From: Clavulina sp. PMI_390
Lineage: Eukaryota > Basidiomycota > Agaricomycetes > Cantharellales > Hydnaceae
Assembly: GCA_015039315.1 (NCBI GenBank)
Contig: WIDE01000041.1
Location: forward strand, 1 to 64,000
DNA: 64,000 nt
Direction: 5' to 3'
A program made the position numbers and the translations under genes. The notes under the pieces are model-generated. The model saw nothing but the letters and a program-made list of their open reading frames with translations. It had not been told where the DNA came from and did no database searches. Position 1 is the stretch's first letter. The number at the start of each line of letters is the position of its first letter. Shown here piece after piece: positions 11,964 through 25,155 of the stretch.

Positions 11964-14900
11964 TCAGAGTCTACGTCGCATAATTACTTCTTAGATGAGC
12001 AGTTTAGCAGTTGACAGAAAGCAACATACTTGTCATAGTACTGGTCCAACGGCGGAACTTCGGGTTTGAGGCCTTTGCGGACACGAATGTCAACGACGAT
12101 CTTCCCTACAGGACTATCCTGGTCAAGTGGAGCTATAAACCTCCAATCGTTAGTGGAGGACCGTCATCAAGATAAATGCACCTACAGCCATCCATAAGCG
12201 CGTAGTGGTCAAATATGGACTGCGCAGCGGCCCGAGCCTGCGTCTTCTCGTGGAGATTGGCTGTAAACCCAAGGGACTCAGCGACGGGTAGGTAGGCCTT
12301 CACGGTGACCGTCGACACCTGTGGTACACAAAATGGAACATTCTAGTCGAGAGGGTGATTCTCAAATAGATTGGACTTACCCCAAGAGCATAGGATGTGT
12401 GCCGCTCTTCGGAGAAAACTTGGCCCCGCCGTCGCTCGAGCAAAGAGTGCACGTTATTGAGACTATCCTCGGGACACTGAATCTCCGCTGAGATGAGTGC
12501 AATTGTCAGAGGGAGAAGATCAGGGAGTTGATCATGAGCTATTACACACCCAGATAGACTGGTTCTTGGAGGCCAGGGGTAGCCAGCAGGCACGCGGCGT
12601 AACAGACCCGTCTGCAGGTTGGAATAATCTGACCACCGCCACGATGGATTGCATCACTCATCATCTATATCAAGAAGATGGAATATCAGTATTGTGCAAA
12701 TAAATTGACAAGAATCAGGCCTCACCGTAACATCAAGGATATTGAAGCGAACGCCACGCATATTTTCCTCTGCGCAAACACCCTCCTTGGTTGCCCACTG
12801 GAAAGCGGCAATGCATGAATCTTTGATCTCGTTGAGGTATTGCACACCTTTGGTTTGATCAACGAGAAGGTTCGGGCCAGTCGTGTCTGGCCCAAAGCAC
12901 CAAATCTTACGCCCATCGGTAATTTCCCACCCATGTTCATCAGCGAGGACCCGAGCCCGAGCTTTCCAGTCAGCACGGGAGCTAATCTTACCAGCCTCAA
13001 TCTCCCGAACAAGCTTATCTTCGAGCGGGAGTGCGACGAAAAAGAGGCGATTGTGCTTGTTCTGTGACTTCGAGAGCGCAGTTATGGATGACCTCGCCTG
13101 GACAGTCTCTCGGTATGCAAACGTAGAGTTGCCCCGTTTGAGAGGGACACCTGCGAAACCCTCGAGATCCTTCGGCAATGTTAAGGATGGCGTTTAGCTT
13201 TTTACGAGGCGCGCAAGCAGGGGGACAGCACATACCTTGAAACTGATGTCGAGATGGAGCTCTCCAGCACCAGCAATGACGTGCTCACCAGTCTCAGTTA
13301 TCCATGCTTGCACGCCAGGATCAGAACGGGAGAGGCGCTTTAGGCCTTGAACAAGCTTAGGTAGATCCTCTGCGTTTTTGACCTCGACCGCGAGCTGTAC
13401 AATAGGCGAGAAGGAAAACTTCATAGCTTTGATATTATGCGAGGTCTCTGAGCTGGTCAGGGTACCACTTTTTAGCAAAAATTGATCAATCCCGGTAATG
13501 CCAACAATATTTCCTGCAGGTATATCTTCAATAGGCTGGACATGAGTGCCCATCATGAGCGCGGTTTGCTGGATTGACTTGATAAACAAATCAGTCTTCC
13601 TGCCGGGAAGGTAATCTGGCCCTTGGATCCGGACTTTCGCCCCAGAAGTGACTCTGCCAGAAAATACCCGCCCGAAGGCGTAGAAGCGGGTCCCGTCTGA
13701 GTTTGGGACTAGCCTCGAGACATAGAGTACGAGGGGCCCATTTGGGTCACAATTGCACATCCCGATAGCAGACTCGTCGTCCATGGGGCCTTCATAGAGG
13801 GCTCCAATGCGGTAGCGCTGGGCCGTGGCAGGTGAAGGGAGGTCGATCACAATCATCTTTAGAAGAGCTTCATCGGCAGGCAGAAATTTGCGCATGGCAA
13901 TATCCAGCAGAGCCTCATCCTTGAGGGCTTTCTCCTCCGCGGAAAGTCCAACCCCAAGCTTGTCTAACATGACAAGAGCCTTGTCTTGCTTAGACGTCAT
14001 GATGGCGTTAAATAATTTGTAGAGAGGGTCGAGGACAAACATGCTGAAGCCACGCTCTAGGTCCTCGCCGTCGTCTGTCTTCCCCTTCGTAGTCCATTTC
14101 TTAGTAGCTGAGTTGAAGTAATTGTCCCCCCAGAGCTTATCCATCATTTTGGTCTTGTCGACACCGAACCTCTCGGCATAGAGATCAGTAAATTGCCTGA
14201 GGGTAAATGCCCAGCCGTGTAGGCCAGATGCGAAGGCGACAGTGCCTTGAGCAGGTGAGACGCGAACGTCACCGAAGGACGCATTATGATAAGCGGAGAT
14301 GATCGTGTTGCACGACTCGATTGTCCGATGGAGGTTTTGGTACAACGACTCCTTCTCAATTGGGGTGCCAAGAAGAGCCTTATCCATTTTGCTGATGACA
14401 ATGGCAGGTTTGACACGCTCGGCGAGGGCCTGACGGAGCACGTTTTCAGTCTGGACGCAGACCCCCTCAAGGCAATCGATAACAACAAGAGCCCCGTCCG
14501 TGATCCGCAAAGCGGCTGTAACCTCAGAGGACAGGTCGGCATGGCCAGGCGAGTCGATCAAGTTGATCAGACAGCGAGTACCTACAGCAGGTTCGTAAAG
14601 TGCCAAGAATGGATTATTTAAATCTGAGGGGAGAAAAGATAGACGCGAGAGGGCCATAGTTACGTACCCTGAGTATCTGGTTTGACGATTTCCTCGTCTT
14701 CTTTGGATATCTCGAAGTATATCGGCGTCGCAGTGGGCTTGGTGGTGCGAGCAGACTGTTGCTCATCGACTGCCCCGTCCTTGATGTTCATTTCATGGAC
14801 TTCATCTTTAACTACAATGCCAGCGCTGGATGCAAGATGATTTGCAACAGTAGACTTGCCGTGGCCCACTATGAATAGTTCGGTTGGATGATAAACTTGG

Positions 14901-15110
14901 AGGGTAAAGGAAAAGTGAACGAAGGGGTTTCAACTCACCATGGGAAATGACAGAGACGTTACGGATGTTGGCAGGAACATTCATAAGCTGCCGAATCTCA
15001 TCTAAAACCGAGCGAGGGTGTGCTCAGCGCCCATGCCCAACTCGCGCTCAACAGGAGACCGTACCGATGGTGAAGTTGCTACAGACGTTTATAGCGACAC
15101 GTACAGGCAT
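11964..15110 (-). CDS. Elongation factor 2 paralogue (translational GTPase)
   Basis: Ribosomal translocase family. Ten exons splice to 2565 nt (854 aa), close to the usual 842 aa of eEF2: 15110-15065, 15001-14939, 14868-14668, 14581-13236, 13169-12726, 12664-12550, 12487-12381, 12318-12186, 12132-12030, 11970-11964. Visible motifs: N-terminal NFTIDEIRQLM, P-loop HVGHGKST (eEF2 normally HVDHGKST), DSPGH, G4 written SKMD instead of [40 protein letters not shown], domain IV IHRGGGQ with the diphthamide His at 12644-12646, and a canonical YYDKL end. Switch I is diverged (SARTTK where eEF2 has RGITIK) although the Thr remains; the residues before DAIHR read MMS instead of LHA. This is therefore more likely a diverged second copy than the housekeeping eEF2, which should lie elsewhere. 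Start chosen because the first exon joins in frame to the conserved N-terminus. Confidence 0.9.
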
Positions 15111-15734
15111 TCATAAGCCAAAGATGGCTGTAATCAAACAGTTCAAGGACCTACACCATAGCGGGCGATCTTGCTAGAAGACGTTAACGATCTCTTGGGG
15201 GTCGTGTAGTGACCTCAAGCAGAAGCAACCAATTTATGCTCGCCGAAGCTGTGCAAACGTGATCTGCAACAAGTATGAATGCAGTCCCATTATGGAGCAG
15301 ATCTAGAGGTCACACGCTAAGGAAGCTATTGTGGTCTTCAGTAACCTCATATCGTCCTTGTGCAAGTGAGACTCCTTGGCAATGGAACCGAGCATGTGAA
15401 CTTTCTGCCCAAAAAAACTCACGTTCATTGGCCGAACCTGCATGATATATATATGGATGTGGTTTGATGCAGGCGGGCCGTCGTAGACCAAGATGGGCTG
15501 GATCACTGTTAGCAAAGGATTGACATGCGAGTAAAAGCGTGAGTGACAAGCCGCAGTTTATTTGGTCAATTTATTTTGGAGACGATTTTGCCAAATGGCA
15601 CAACGTAATCCACTTCTCATCACTACTAAATTTAGGTATCAGGAGAAAAGAGGTTGTTGGAGGGATACAAAACTATATGTCCGCGGTTCATGTACATTCA
15701 CGAGGGAAGAAAGTATTAGGGTGAACAATTACAT
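15111..15734. other. Intergenic region upstream of the EF-2-like gene
   Basis: These 624 bp separate the DBP5-type stop from the EF-2-like start, both on the minus strand. The region must contain the EF-2-like promoter. I see no coding potential with recognisable similarity. Confidence 0.5.
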
Positions 15735-17817
15735 TTATGTGTCCTTCAGCGCCTTTCGCAGTTGCTAGAAATCCCCATGTCAGAAAATGAAGTCACCAGG
15801 ATGTGCAGTGGAGCAAACATACCTCTTCCATCTCGTCAAAGTCATCAGTCTTGACACGAACAATAGTCCTTCCGAGAGCCTGCTCAATCTCGTTGTTATC
15901 TTTCCAAGATTGCTTATCGTGGACAAAGTTAATTGAGATTCCTCGTCGACCAAATCGTCCCGTTCGTCCTGAGAAAGAAAAGAGTGCCGAGGTTCATTAG
16001 CATCAAGTGCATGCGGCACCGTCATAAGCGGAGCGAAGCACTCACCAATACGGTGGAGATAGGTCTCTGGATCAGGCCGACGATCTACTGTCAACGGTAA
16101 ATCATAGTTGACTACCATGTTTACTTGCAGGATATCGATACCACGTGCGATGACGTTGGTCGTGATGAGAACTTTGTCATTGCCCTTGCGGAAGTTGTCA
16201 ATAATTTGGTCGCGCTCTGCAGGGTCTTTTGAGCCGTGAAGCACGACGACTTTATGCCCTTGTGCCTGCATGCGCTGTGCGATGATGTCCGCAGACTGCT
16301 TCTCCTGTAGATCGTATCGGTGTTATGGGTGGACAATTTAGTATCCATAAGCAGGTTAAATGGCGAGGAAACCAGCGACAGACCTTGCAGAAGATGATAC
16401 TCTGTCCTATTGTCAACAGGCTGTACAGCTCGACAAGGACATCGTACTTGTGATTAACATCTTTGCAGTCCATGTAAAACTGTTTGATGCCTTCCACCGA
16501 CAGCTCTTCTTGTTTAAGCCGAATCTCATTGGCCTGAGGAGCGAAGTTGTTGGCAAATTTGCGGACATTATCTGGGAATGTAGCGGAGAAGAGGACGACT
16601 TGGCAAGAACGGGGCAACAGACTACGGGAATATACTCAGCTGAGAACAAATGCATCATCCCAGAACATCGTACTCACTTCTTCACGCGCATCGTCTGTTC
16701 GCCCAACCCTTGCTGGTCAAGCATGTTGTCGGCTTCGTCAACAACAAAGATTTTGATGTTCTTGGCGTCAATGCTTTTCTTTCGCAGCAGATCAGTGATA
16801 GTCCCTGGCGTCCCAACGACAATATGACTCCGGACTATTGTCCCCGGGGCGACGGAATCTTTGATGGCATAAGACGTGGTGACGGGTGTGTACTTCCCCA
16901 TGTCTATCACGACAGCCATGATTTGACGCGCTAGCTCACGCGATGGGGCAATACACAAAGCCTAAAAGTAGTGGAATGAAATATCAGCACCGTGAGCGAA
17001 ATCTGTAAGAGCCGGAAAACAGCCCTTACCTGGACAGCATCAAGCTCGAAGTTGACTCGACTCAGCATGGCGAGAGTGAAGGCTGCAGTCTTCCCGGTTC
17101 CAGATTGCGATTGGCCAATCATGTTTCTTGGACTAGAACATAGAGTCGGTGAGACCTTATACGCAGGTAATGCTTTCTTTCTAGTAGAAGGCCTACGGGT
17201 TTTGGAGCAACAGGGGCAAAGCGCGCTCCTGGATTTTGGAAGGCTTCTTGAACCCCATAGCGTACACGCCCTTCAGCAAATTTGGATCTCTGGTGACATA
17301 TAGTTAGATACAGCCTCAACAAGGATGATTGAGACTGAATGTTGCTCACAGGCCCAATTGGTCGAAGGTCTGTACACTGTACAGTGGAGAGTTGGGGTCT
17401 GCTTGCTGATCCGCCAAGGTAACCTAGTCGGGTATGGTGTGATCAGCTATAGTGGGGACTAAGGAAGGAAATAAAGGCCGTACCTGCACGGCATACGAGG
17501 ACTTGAGGAGCTGGGAAGCTAAAAACGGCACAAAAGAATGTTTAGGAAACTACGGCAACCGCATGTAGATGAGGGAAGAGAAATCGTACCAGTTTCGGTG
17601 CTTGATTCGCCTTTCGAGGAGCCTGGAATCGCGATAGATAGTGTCAGATTTACGAAGGAATATTGCGATCTGAGATGTGCTCACCAGCTTCGCCTGCAGG
17701 TGGCGCGGCAGTGTAGAACCCATCCTCATCTTTGGGCAGCTCAATGTGCTTGAGATTCTCGAGAATGCCTTTGTCTTCGGCGGGTTTCGTGGTGGCAGAG
17801 CTTGCTTCGGTCGACAT
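15735..17817 (-). CDS. DBP5: DEAD-box ATP-dependent RNA helicase, DBP5/DDX19 type
   Basis: Dbp5 remodels mRNPs at the cytoplasmic face of the nuclear pore during mRNA export. Motifs in order: [15 protein letters not shown] (Q motif region), [15 protein letters not shown] (motif I), APSRELARQ (Ia), VGTPGT (Ib), [15 protein letters not shown] (motif II, near 16728-16740), LFSATFP (III), SIIFCK (IV), [11 protein letters not shown] (V), [13 protein letters not shown] (VI). The [10 protein letters not shown] extension and the upstream [11 protein letters not shown] segment are specific to the Dbp5 branch. The N-terminus before the core is short and uncharged. Many small exons; the last one encodes QLRKALKDT before the stop. 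Start taken at [10 protein letters not shown] (17817); an in-frame Met at 17859 is possible. Divergent from the Rim20-like gene across about 165 bp. Confidence 0.93.
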
Positions 17818-17981
17818 GGTCGTAAGAATATGGGTCGTGATCGCGTCCAACAAGGTCAAGACGCGAGCGTTCTGTTGTGCGTGAACTGTTTGGTCGTCAG
17901 GCTATGACTGTTTTGTCCTTTTCTCCCGATCGTGACTCGTCAACATACCCGCATTTTGTATATCATCAGCCGTGCTAGATC
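17818..17981. promoter_or_regulatory. Bidirectional promoter region (DBP5 / RIM20-like)
   Basis: These 164 bp separate two divergent start codons, so both promoters and both 5' UTRs must share the interval. I do not see a clear TATA box. Confidence 0.55.
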
Positions 17982-20900
17982 ATGCCCAATCTCCTAGCTA
18001 TTCCGAATAAGCGATCGCATCCAGCGGACATAAAGACTGCGTTGCGCGCTTACATCCACGACAAGCACCCAGAAACGCATCCTGACGCGTTTGCTGAGGA
18101 TATTTCTAAATGGGAAGCATCTAGAAAAGAGGCGGTAGCAAATGATATCCACTCGGAACGAATACCAGCCATCCTCGCGTACGTACAGCACAATGTCGCC
18201 ACCGATCCCTGGCTGCGCCACAGCGAACACTTATCCCATCTACGGGCTCTGCAGATATCATACACAACTTGTGTTTGCCTCCTCAAAGCTACCGGATGAT
18301 GTGAGGAACCTCATTCTATCCTTTGCGCCCCCTTTAACCGCCTTATTTTGCTCAGGTCGGACTCCCATTCAGCTATGACGCGATGTACACGCCAGGTGTT
18401 CAAGTTGCCCTGTCAAGTATTGCGTACGAACGCTGCTGTTTGCTGCTAAACTTTGCCTCCCTACACTGTCACCTTGCGGCGGGAGAGGATCGATCGACAG
18501 CAGAAGGAATCAAGCGCGCGGTAATTGGCTTCGCTGTGAGTCGTCAAGCCAGCTTCGAGCCTGATTGTGTTACTGATGCTAGATGCTTATAGCGAGCGGC
18601 CGGGATCATATCTTATATTTTATCTAATGCCATTCCACCATTGCAAAAGAATTTGGAAGGCAAAGGGATCTCGCTACCACCAGAATTTGACACAGCGACT
18701 CTGACGAGTTTCCGCTTCCTCATGCTCGCTCAAGGGCAGGAATGTGCTTGGCAAAGGGCTAATATGGGTATGACTCCTACATGGGCGCCTGATATATTGC
18801 CCAACACAATATGCTGATTACTGGTGATAAGATTCCATGAAGGACGGAATATTGGCGAAGCTTGCTGCAGAGGTACGAGATCTATATAACCCAGTAGCTT
18901 ACAAGCATCCAAATAACTTCGATGTCCACAGGCCTCGTCTCTATATCGCCTCTCTCTCGATGCAATCGACCAGAACCCTTCGATCGCCGGCAGAATCCCC
19001 AAGGTGGGCACATACATGTATCATATCAACCTCCTATTACGCTAACATAGTCCATCCAGTATTGGACATCACATATAATCTCGAAATTAAATCATTTCGA
19101 CGCCGTAGCGCAATATAGATGTAGCAGGGACGATGATGTTGCACGAAGGTAAGAAATCTAGAGAGCCTGCTACACAACGTTGCCACTGACATCTCGAGTA
19201 GATATGGACTTGAGATTGGACGCTTGCAAATCGCGGCCGCGGCTGCTCGCAGGGCTGTAGAGGCTGCATCAAAGGCTGGCGTTGCGCGGACTGTACTAGA
19301 TGATGCAAAGGTTCGTACTTCTCGGCATGATCCCCCTTGGTGTTAATTTAATCGTACGATTTGTTCCTGCTAGAAACTGGAATCCCATCTTGCGCAACGC
19401 CTGAAAGAGACTGAGAGGCACAACGATCTGATTTATCAGCAAGATATTCCAGCTTCTTCTTCAACTCCGTCTATTCAAGGCACGGCCATCGTGCGAGAAG
19501 AGATACCGTCAGACCTCGTCAGCTCTGGGCAACCTTCGACGAAGAAGTCGGGAGGAGGATTCATGTTTGCGGGCTTGGAGGGCTGGGGAATTACTCGTGC
19601 AGTTGGCAAGTTCCATTCTCGATAATAGTTCTTGGGGCGATGCTGACTAGACTACTCTCCAGAGATCTTCAACAATAGGAAGGAAGATTGGATCAACGAT
19701 GAGCTAGTTGAAACACAACGTGAGCTAGATCATGCCGCCACCAGGTAAGCCAGGTCTGTGTATGCAAAGCCTAAAACCTGTTGGTAATCACAACCTCAAC
19801 ATTAGCTCTCTCGGGGCGATGCATCTTCCCGCCTCTCTTGATGCCCTTTCGCAGCCCGTCGGTCTCCCACCCAGCCTACTTGCACACGCAGAACATATTC
19901 GTCGTGAGGATGGCCCCAATCGACTCCGTCAGATGTTCAAGGACATCAAGTTGTTGTATGATAGTGACCACCAGCTCACAGAAAGTGTGAGTTCATATGA
20001 TCACCGTGATCTGGGCATACATTGACTGCATTAATCATCTAGATCTTTGATCTTCTCGACCAAGAAGCCGCCCAAGACGAGGAGATACGGGAGGCGTATG
20101 GAAAGTACGATCAATGGGAGCGACCTGCGTCTCAAGATGCTAACAAGCACCTCACCGATGAGCTCCAGCGTAACAACAGAATGCTGAGCCAAGCGAAGAA
20201 AACGGACAAGGTTGCGAGGCAGAAGTGGGACGAATGGAAGGAGAAGATTGAGCTGCTTGCGTCTGATCAGGTAACTCTGACCCTTTGAGATGAACCGCGC
20301 ACACAGACCGACAGCTGATCGATTCGGGATGTAGAGAGCCATTGAGGAAGCCGTCCCTAAAACGACTTATTCACCTCGTGAAGCCCTGACTTCGACAACG
20401 CGTAGTGCCACCCAAACAGAGGCTAGCGCACTTCGCCGTCTTCTCGAGGAGCTTGATGATCTTCGCATTGCCCGAGAGAGGCTCCTCGAGCGAGCAAGAC
20501 GGGTAGCGGCCACTGACGACATCAAACCACGAATACTGCGACATGCATCGTCCGCGTCCAGTGGTAAGACGGAGCAGTGGGCTGATGTGGACCCAGCCAT
20601 GTTCGCTGGTGTGATCGATCAGGCGCTAGGGAAGTACGATGAATTCAGGATCGACCTCGACACCAATGGGGAAGCGCAGGAAGAGTTGATTGGAAGAATT
20701 CAGGTATGGGAGTTCTCCATATATTATTTAGCGGACATAATTGACCTGGGCTTCGCCGTAGGAACAAAACAAGAAATTCCTGGACTCGAGGAAGGTTGAT
20801 CCCTCGATCAAAGAACGAGAAGCCGCCCTCCAGACCCTTGACTTGGCCTATCTTGAGTATTTGAACATCACACGACACCTTGAAGAGGGGATCAAGGTAT

Positions 20901-21530
20901 GTGAACTGTATCGCTTCGTCGGAAAAGTTACTCTCTGATAAGTCGCCATGTAGTTCTATAATGATTTCGCTGAGGCGGTTAGCAAGCTGAAGATTTCGGC
21001 AAAAGAGTGGGTGGACGAGCGAAATGCCAGCATCAAGTGAGCGTCATGGCTGCGAGAATCTTGGGTCCCTGATCATAATTATCGAATTCATCTCAAGATG
21101 GCTACTAGATGCACTAGAACCTGTTGAGGAATTAGATCTAGACGATGACGCTCCTGTGGATAACTCGCCTGCCAAAGCTTCTGATGCTGGCCTGAAGAAA
21201 ATGCCTGTACCTTTGGCCCAACCCATTCCCGAACCAGAACCTCAGCATACACCTGATCTCGCACCAAAGACCCCAACAAGGACTACAAGGAGCAAGGGGA
21301 AGGGAAAGGCCAAAGCGGAACCAGGTCCCATGGCCGAGGCTGAAGAGCGGGCGCCAGAACCCGCAGCTCCGGTCCCGTTCGCAATGACAACGCCTGCTCG
21401 TAAACCTCCCCTGAGGCTGCCTAATCCTAACTCTGCTGCGTGGCAAGCAACGGAGCTCCCCCCCGCTCCTGTTGCCACGCCTGGCTCAACAAGGAAAACA
21501 AGATCCAGGACCAAGGAGGCTGTGGCATAG
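17982..21530 (+). CDS. RIM20: BRO1-domain pH-response protein, Rim20/PalA type
   Basis: Scaffold of the fungal ambient-pH (Rim/Pal) pathway: it bridges ESCRT-III (Snf7) and the Rim101/PacC factor at endosomes. The start MPNLLAIPNKRS, the YHTQLVFASSKLPDD segment and VGLPFSYDAMYTPG after splicing, and the helical stretch around AYERCCLLLNFASL, are BRO1-domain features. The second half holds the V-shaped coiled domain with LPASLDALSQPVGLPPSLL and a long charged helical region (WDEWKEKIELLASD, LRRLLEELDDLRIARERL). The tail is Pro/Lys-rich and ends in TRSKGKGKAK and PPLRLPNPNSAAW. The LPGSLQALEKPLGLPP-like motif favours PalA/Rim20 over Bro1, but Bro1 is the alternative. Many short introns. Stop at 21528-21530. 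Confidence 0.85.
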
Positions 21531-22076
21531 GTTTATAATAATTTGATTGATTGTAATAATAACATCGCTGTATGCACACACGGTCAAAGCACAATCTAGG
21601 CGCGCACGTATCTTGGCTGTGCAAAAAAGTGCGAATGGAAAATATGGGCTATCTCTATGACTGGGCGCTCGGATCAGTCGCAGCGAATGCGGCTGCCAGT
21701 CCCCATGTCATCAAACTCAAGAGACAATAATTTGATTGATGTTTTGCTTTAAAATCTGTACGAATTCTCCAGCTGCGCCTCAGTCGTCGAGATATAAAGT
21801 GCACAGTCGTGCAGGCAGCTGTTGCTCAAAGAAACCCGGAGCTTCGCGTCGCGTTGGTACCCAAAGCGTCGCCCAACAAGTGTAAACAGCGTGACCAAAT
21901 CGAGTTGTCGACTGTTTTCATCCACCAAGTGTCCCTCCTTCGCTCCCCACGTCGTATTTAGCCTTTCACTCCCATCCTCATCAGTATCACCACTCCAAGT
22001 AACGCCTGAGGCGTCCCTCTACTGCTCTCTCTCCCCAACTACCTCCCCAACAAATCCCACAAGCTAGTTCCCTATA
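21531..22076. other. Intergenic region with pyrimidine-rich leader
   Basis: These 546 bp between the Rim20-like stop and the RasGAP start are strongly C/T-rich over the last 200 bp, typical of fungal promoters and 5' UTRs. I see no gene here. Confidence 0.5.
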
Positions 22077-25000
22077 ATGTCGTACTCTCCCGACACCATG
22101 TCGAAACGCCTAACAAACCGGAATACGAATCGGTATTCCGTCACCGCCTTGTTCAGCATGGCTGCCGAGCAAGACGTCGAGGTCGAGGATGATTTGGCGC
22201 GAGGTACAGTCCCACCATCACTCGATTCTCTTCAGGGTTGCCAAGCCCCATAGCTCCACCAACACTTCTGATGCCGATCGTTATATGCCATGAACAGCCC
22301 AGAAACGTCTGCGCGACCTCAAGTCTCGAATCTCAGCCCAGTCCAAGAAGAACTTTGTGCTTGACAGAGACGTTCGCTATCTGGATACCAGAATTGCTTT
22401 GTTGATCCAAAACCGAATGGCTCTAGACGAGGTTCGTATTCGTTCCAACAAAGGCCCCAGGCCCATAACTAACCTCTCCCCTATGCATATCAGCGCATGG
22501 AAGTGGAAAGGCACCTCGAAGATGTCGACACAACGGAGGGTGCATACCCCGACGACCGAAAACTCCAGGTCGGGCCCGTCTCACATTTTCGGATCTTTCT
22601 CCATAAACTTATCGTCACTTTCTATAATCCTTGTCCACCTAGCAATACTCCAACCTCTTCTTCCTTCTCCAAGCCGAACCCCGCCACATCGCTACCCTCT
22701 GCCGTCTCGTTAGTCTGTCAGAAATTGACACCCTCCTCCAAACAGTCATGTTCACCTTATACGGCAATCAATACGAAAGCCGCGAAGAGCACCTACTCCT
22801 TTCCATGTTCCAAGTATGTCGTCTATCTCGCCTGTCCAACTCCTGACGCGTTGCGATGCACTAACTGGGCGGTTGACGTCTTAATCACTTCACCCCTTAG
22901 TCTGTGCTTGCCGCGCAGTTCGAGACCGCAACAGAATTTGGCTCGTTACTACGTGCGAATACCCCGGTTTCTCGCATGATGACGACATATACTCGACGAG
23001 GGCCGGGTCAGAGTTATCTGAAGGCCGTTCTGGCAGACCGAATCAACAGCCTCATTGAACACAAGGATCTCAATTTGGAGATCAACCCTCTGAAGGTATG
23101 TGTGCCTGTGTCATATTCCCCCGCTTTGTTTCTGAAACATTCTCACACATCCTTGCTTCTCCTTCCTAGGTTTATGAGCAAATGATTGCCCAGATTGAGG
23201 AGGAGACGGGACAGCTCCCACCCCATCTCCCCAAGAGTGTGCCGCCAGAGGTCGCCCAAGCGAACCCCGATGTCCAGGCCATCATCACTCCTCGCCTCAC
23301 AATGTTGATGGAGATTGCCAATAGCTTCCTCCTTACGATCATTGACAGCCTGGACGATGTTCCTTATGGTATTCGATGGATCTGCAAGCAAATTCGGAGT
23401 TTGACCAAGGTAATTTGCTTTATCCCCTCCGTTCGCTCCATGTCACTGAATCGTTCCACTTTAGCGAAAATACCCCGACGCGACCGACTACGCGATTTGC
23501 TCCCTCATCGGCGGTTTCTTCTTCCTCCGATTTATCAATCCCGCTATTGTTACTCCGCAAGCGTATATGTTAGTGGACGGCGTCCCGGCAAAGTATCCAC
23601 GGCGGACCCTGACGTTGGTAAGTCCGTATCGGTGCCCCGTTGTTTCATGTCTAATGGATCGCCCGGCCCTGCAGATCGCCAAGATGCTTCAGAACCTTGC
23701 AAACAAGCCATCTTATGCCAAGGAGCAGTACATGATGAGCCTGAATCCGTTTGTCGAAAACAACAAGGCTAGAATCAACCAGTTCCTGAATAACCTCTGC
23801 GACGTTGCGGACTTCTACGATACTCTTGAGGTACGTATCCGGCCGTGTGATCCCGCTGTCAGGAGTGTACTTACCCGCTCCGCCCCGGACAGCTTGACCA
23901 ATACATGGCCCTGTCCAAGAAGGGCCTCATGATCAACATTACAATGAACGAGTTGTACAATACCCATGCCCTCATCCTTCAACATATTGACACTCTCGTA
24001 AGTCTTTCCCGTCATCACTCCTTCATATCCAACTCCATCTCTCAACACCTCCCCCACAGGCACCTAACGATAAGCAACATCTACGAGTCCTCACTGATGA
24101 GCTCGGCGCTGCACCAGCTCAAGTACCTCGCAAGGAAAACCGTCCCATCGAACTCCCACTCTTCTCTAGATGGGAGACGCCCATCCAGGACATCACCACC
24201 TCGCTCATGCAGGACAACAATCTCACTCAAAACGACATTCTCTACATGGAGACCAAGTCTATTTTCGTCCAGCTTGTGCGTTCCCTCCCTGGCTCCGCGC
24301 AGCGGCCAATCAACCTGCCAGCGCTGGCCGAACGAGCTGCCACTACCAAGGATAGCCAGCTCGTTCGGAAGGGCATCAAAGTCAAGGAGATGCTACGGGA
24401 GCTCGAGGAGGCAGGCGTTGTTGACAAGCGCGACGATTACAAGCTCATGCGTGAGGAAGTCGCCGCAGAGCTGACACACCTGGGTAACCTCCGTGAGAAG
24501 GTCATCCTGGAAACACGCTCGCTTGAAGCGGTCTACAAGACCATCGGCGACCACAACAACTGGTTGAGGTCGCAGTTGGAGCAGTACAAGGCGTACTTGC
24601 AAAATTCGCGTCTGACAAGCGGGAAGGACAAGGGTGTTGGTGTTGGTGTGGGTGTTGTCAGCGTCAACGGGAAGGAAAAGAAGGCGGTAAAGACTACGGT
24701 CCAAGGGCCGTATCGATTTACGCATGCGCAGTTGGAGAAGGATGGAATCATTGTTGAGAGCAATGTTCCTGACAACAGGTCGGTTAACCTTCGTCTTTGT
24801 TCACTTATTACCGTCCCGTGGTCCTGATGTCCTTGTCAACAGGCGACCAAACATCTACTTCAATGTCACCTCACCAACACCAGGAACCTTTATCATTGCC
24901 TTGCACTATAAGGGACGTGATAAAGCTATCCTTGAGATGGATTTGAAGATCGACGATTTGCTAGAGAAGGTACGCCGCTTTTCCATCTCCTGTTTCATAC

Positions 25001-25155
25001 ACCCGCTTCTTCTCGGCTGTCAATTCATACCTCTTCTCCTTACTTCCCAATAGCAACAAGAAAACAAGCACCTCCTGGATCTTGAATACGTCCAGCTCAG
25101 CGTGCCTAAGATCCTAAACCTGCTGAACAAGGTGTTCGCGAAGCGGAAGGTCTAA
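22077..25155 (+). CDS. Ras GTPase-activating protein, Sar1/GapA (IQGAP-related) type
   Basis: Stimulates GTP hydrolysis by Ras and so switches Ras signalling off. After an N-terminus starting [12 protein letters not shown] and a basic helical segment ([19 protein letters not shown]), the RasGAP domain shows the Arg-finger region [13 protein letters not shown] (about 22940-22980) and the signature [13 protein letters not shown] (about 23524-23560). The C-terminal RasGAP_C region follows, with [16 protein letters not shown], a long coiled stretch, and a last exon ending [12 protein letters not shown]. About ten exons; the short introns interrupt conserved segments without disturbing frame. Architecture matches S. 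pombe Gap1/Sar1 and basidiomycete GapA proteins rather than Ira-type giant GAPs. Start is the first Met giving the conserved N-terminus; a second Met lies seven codons in. Confidence 0.92.
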
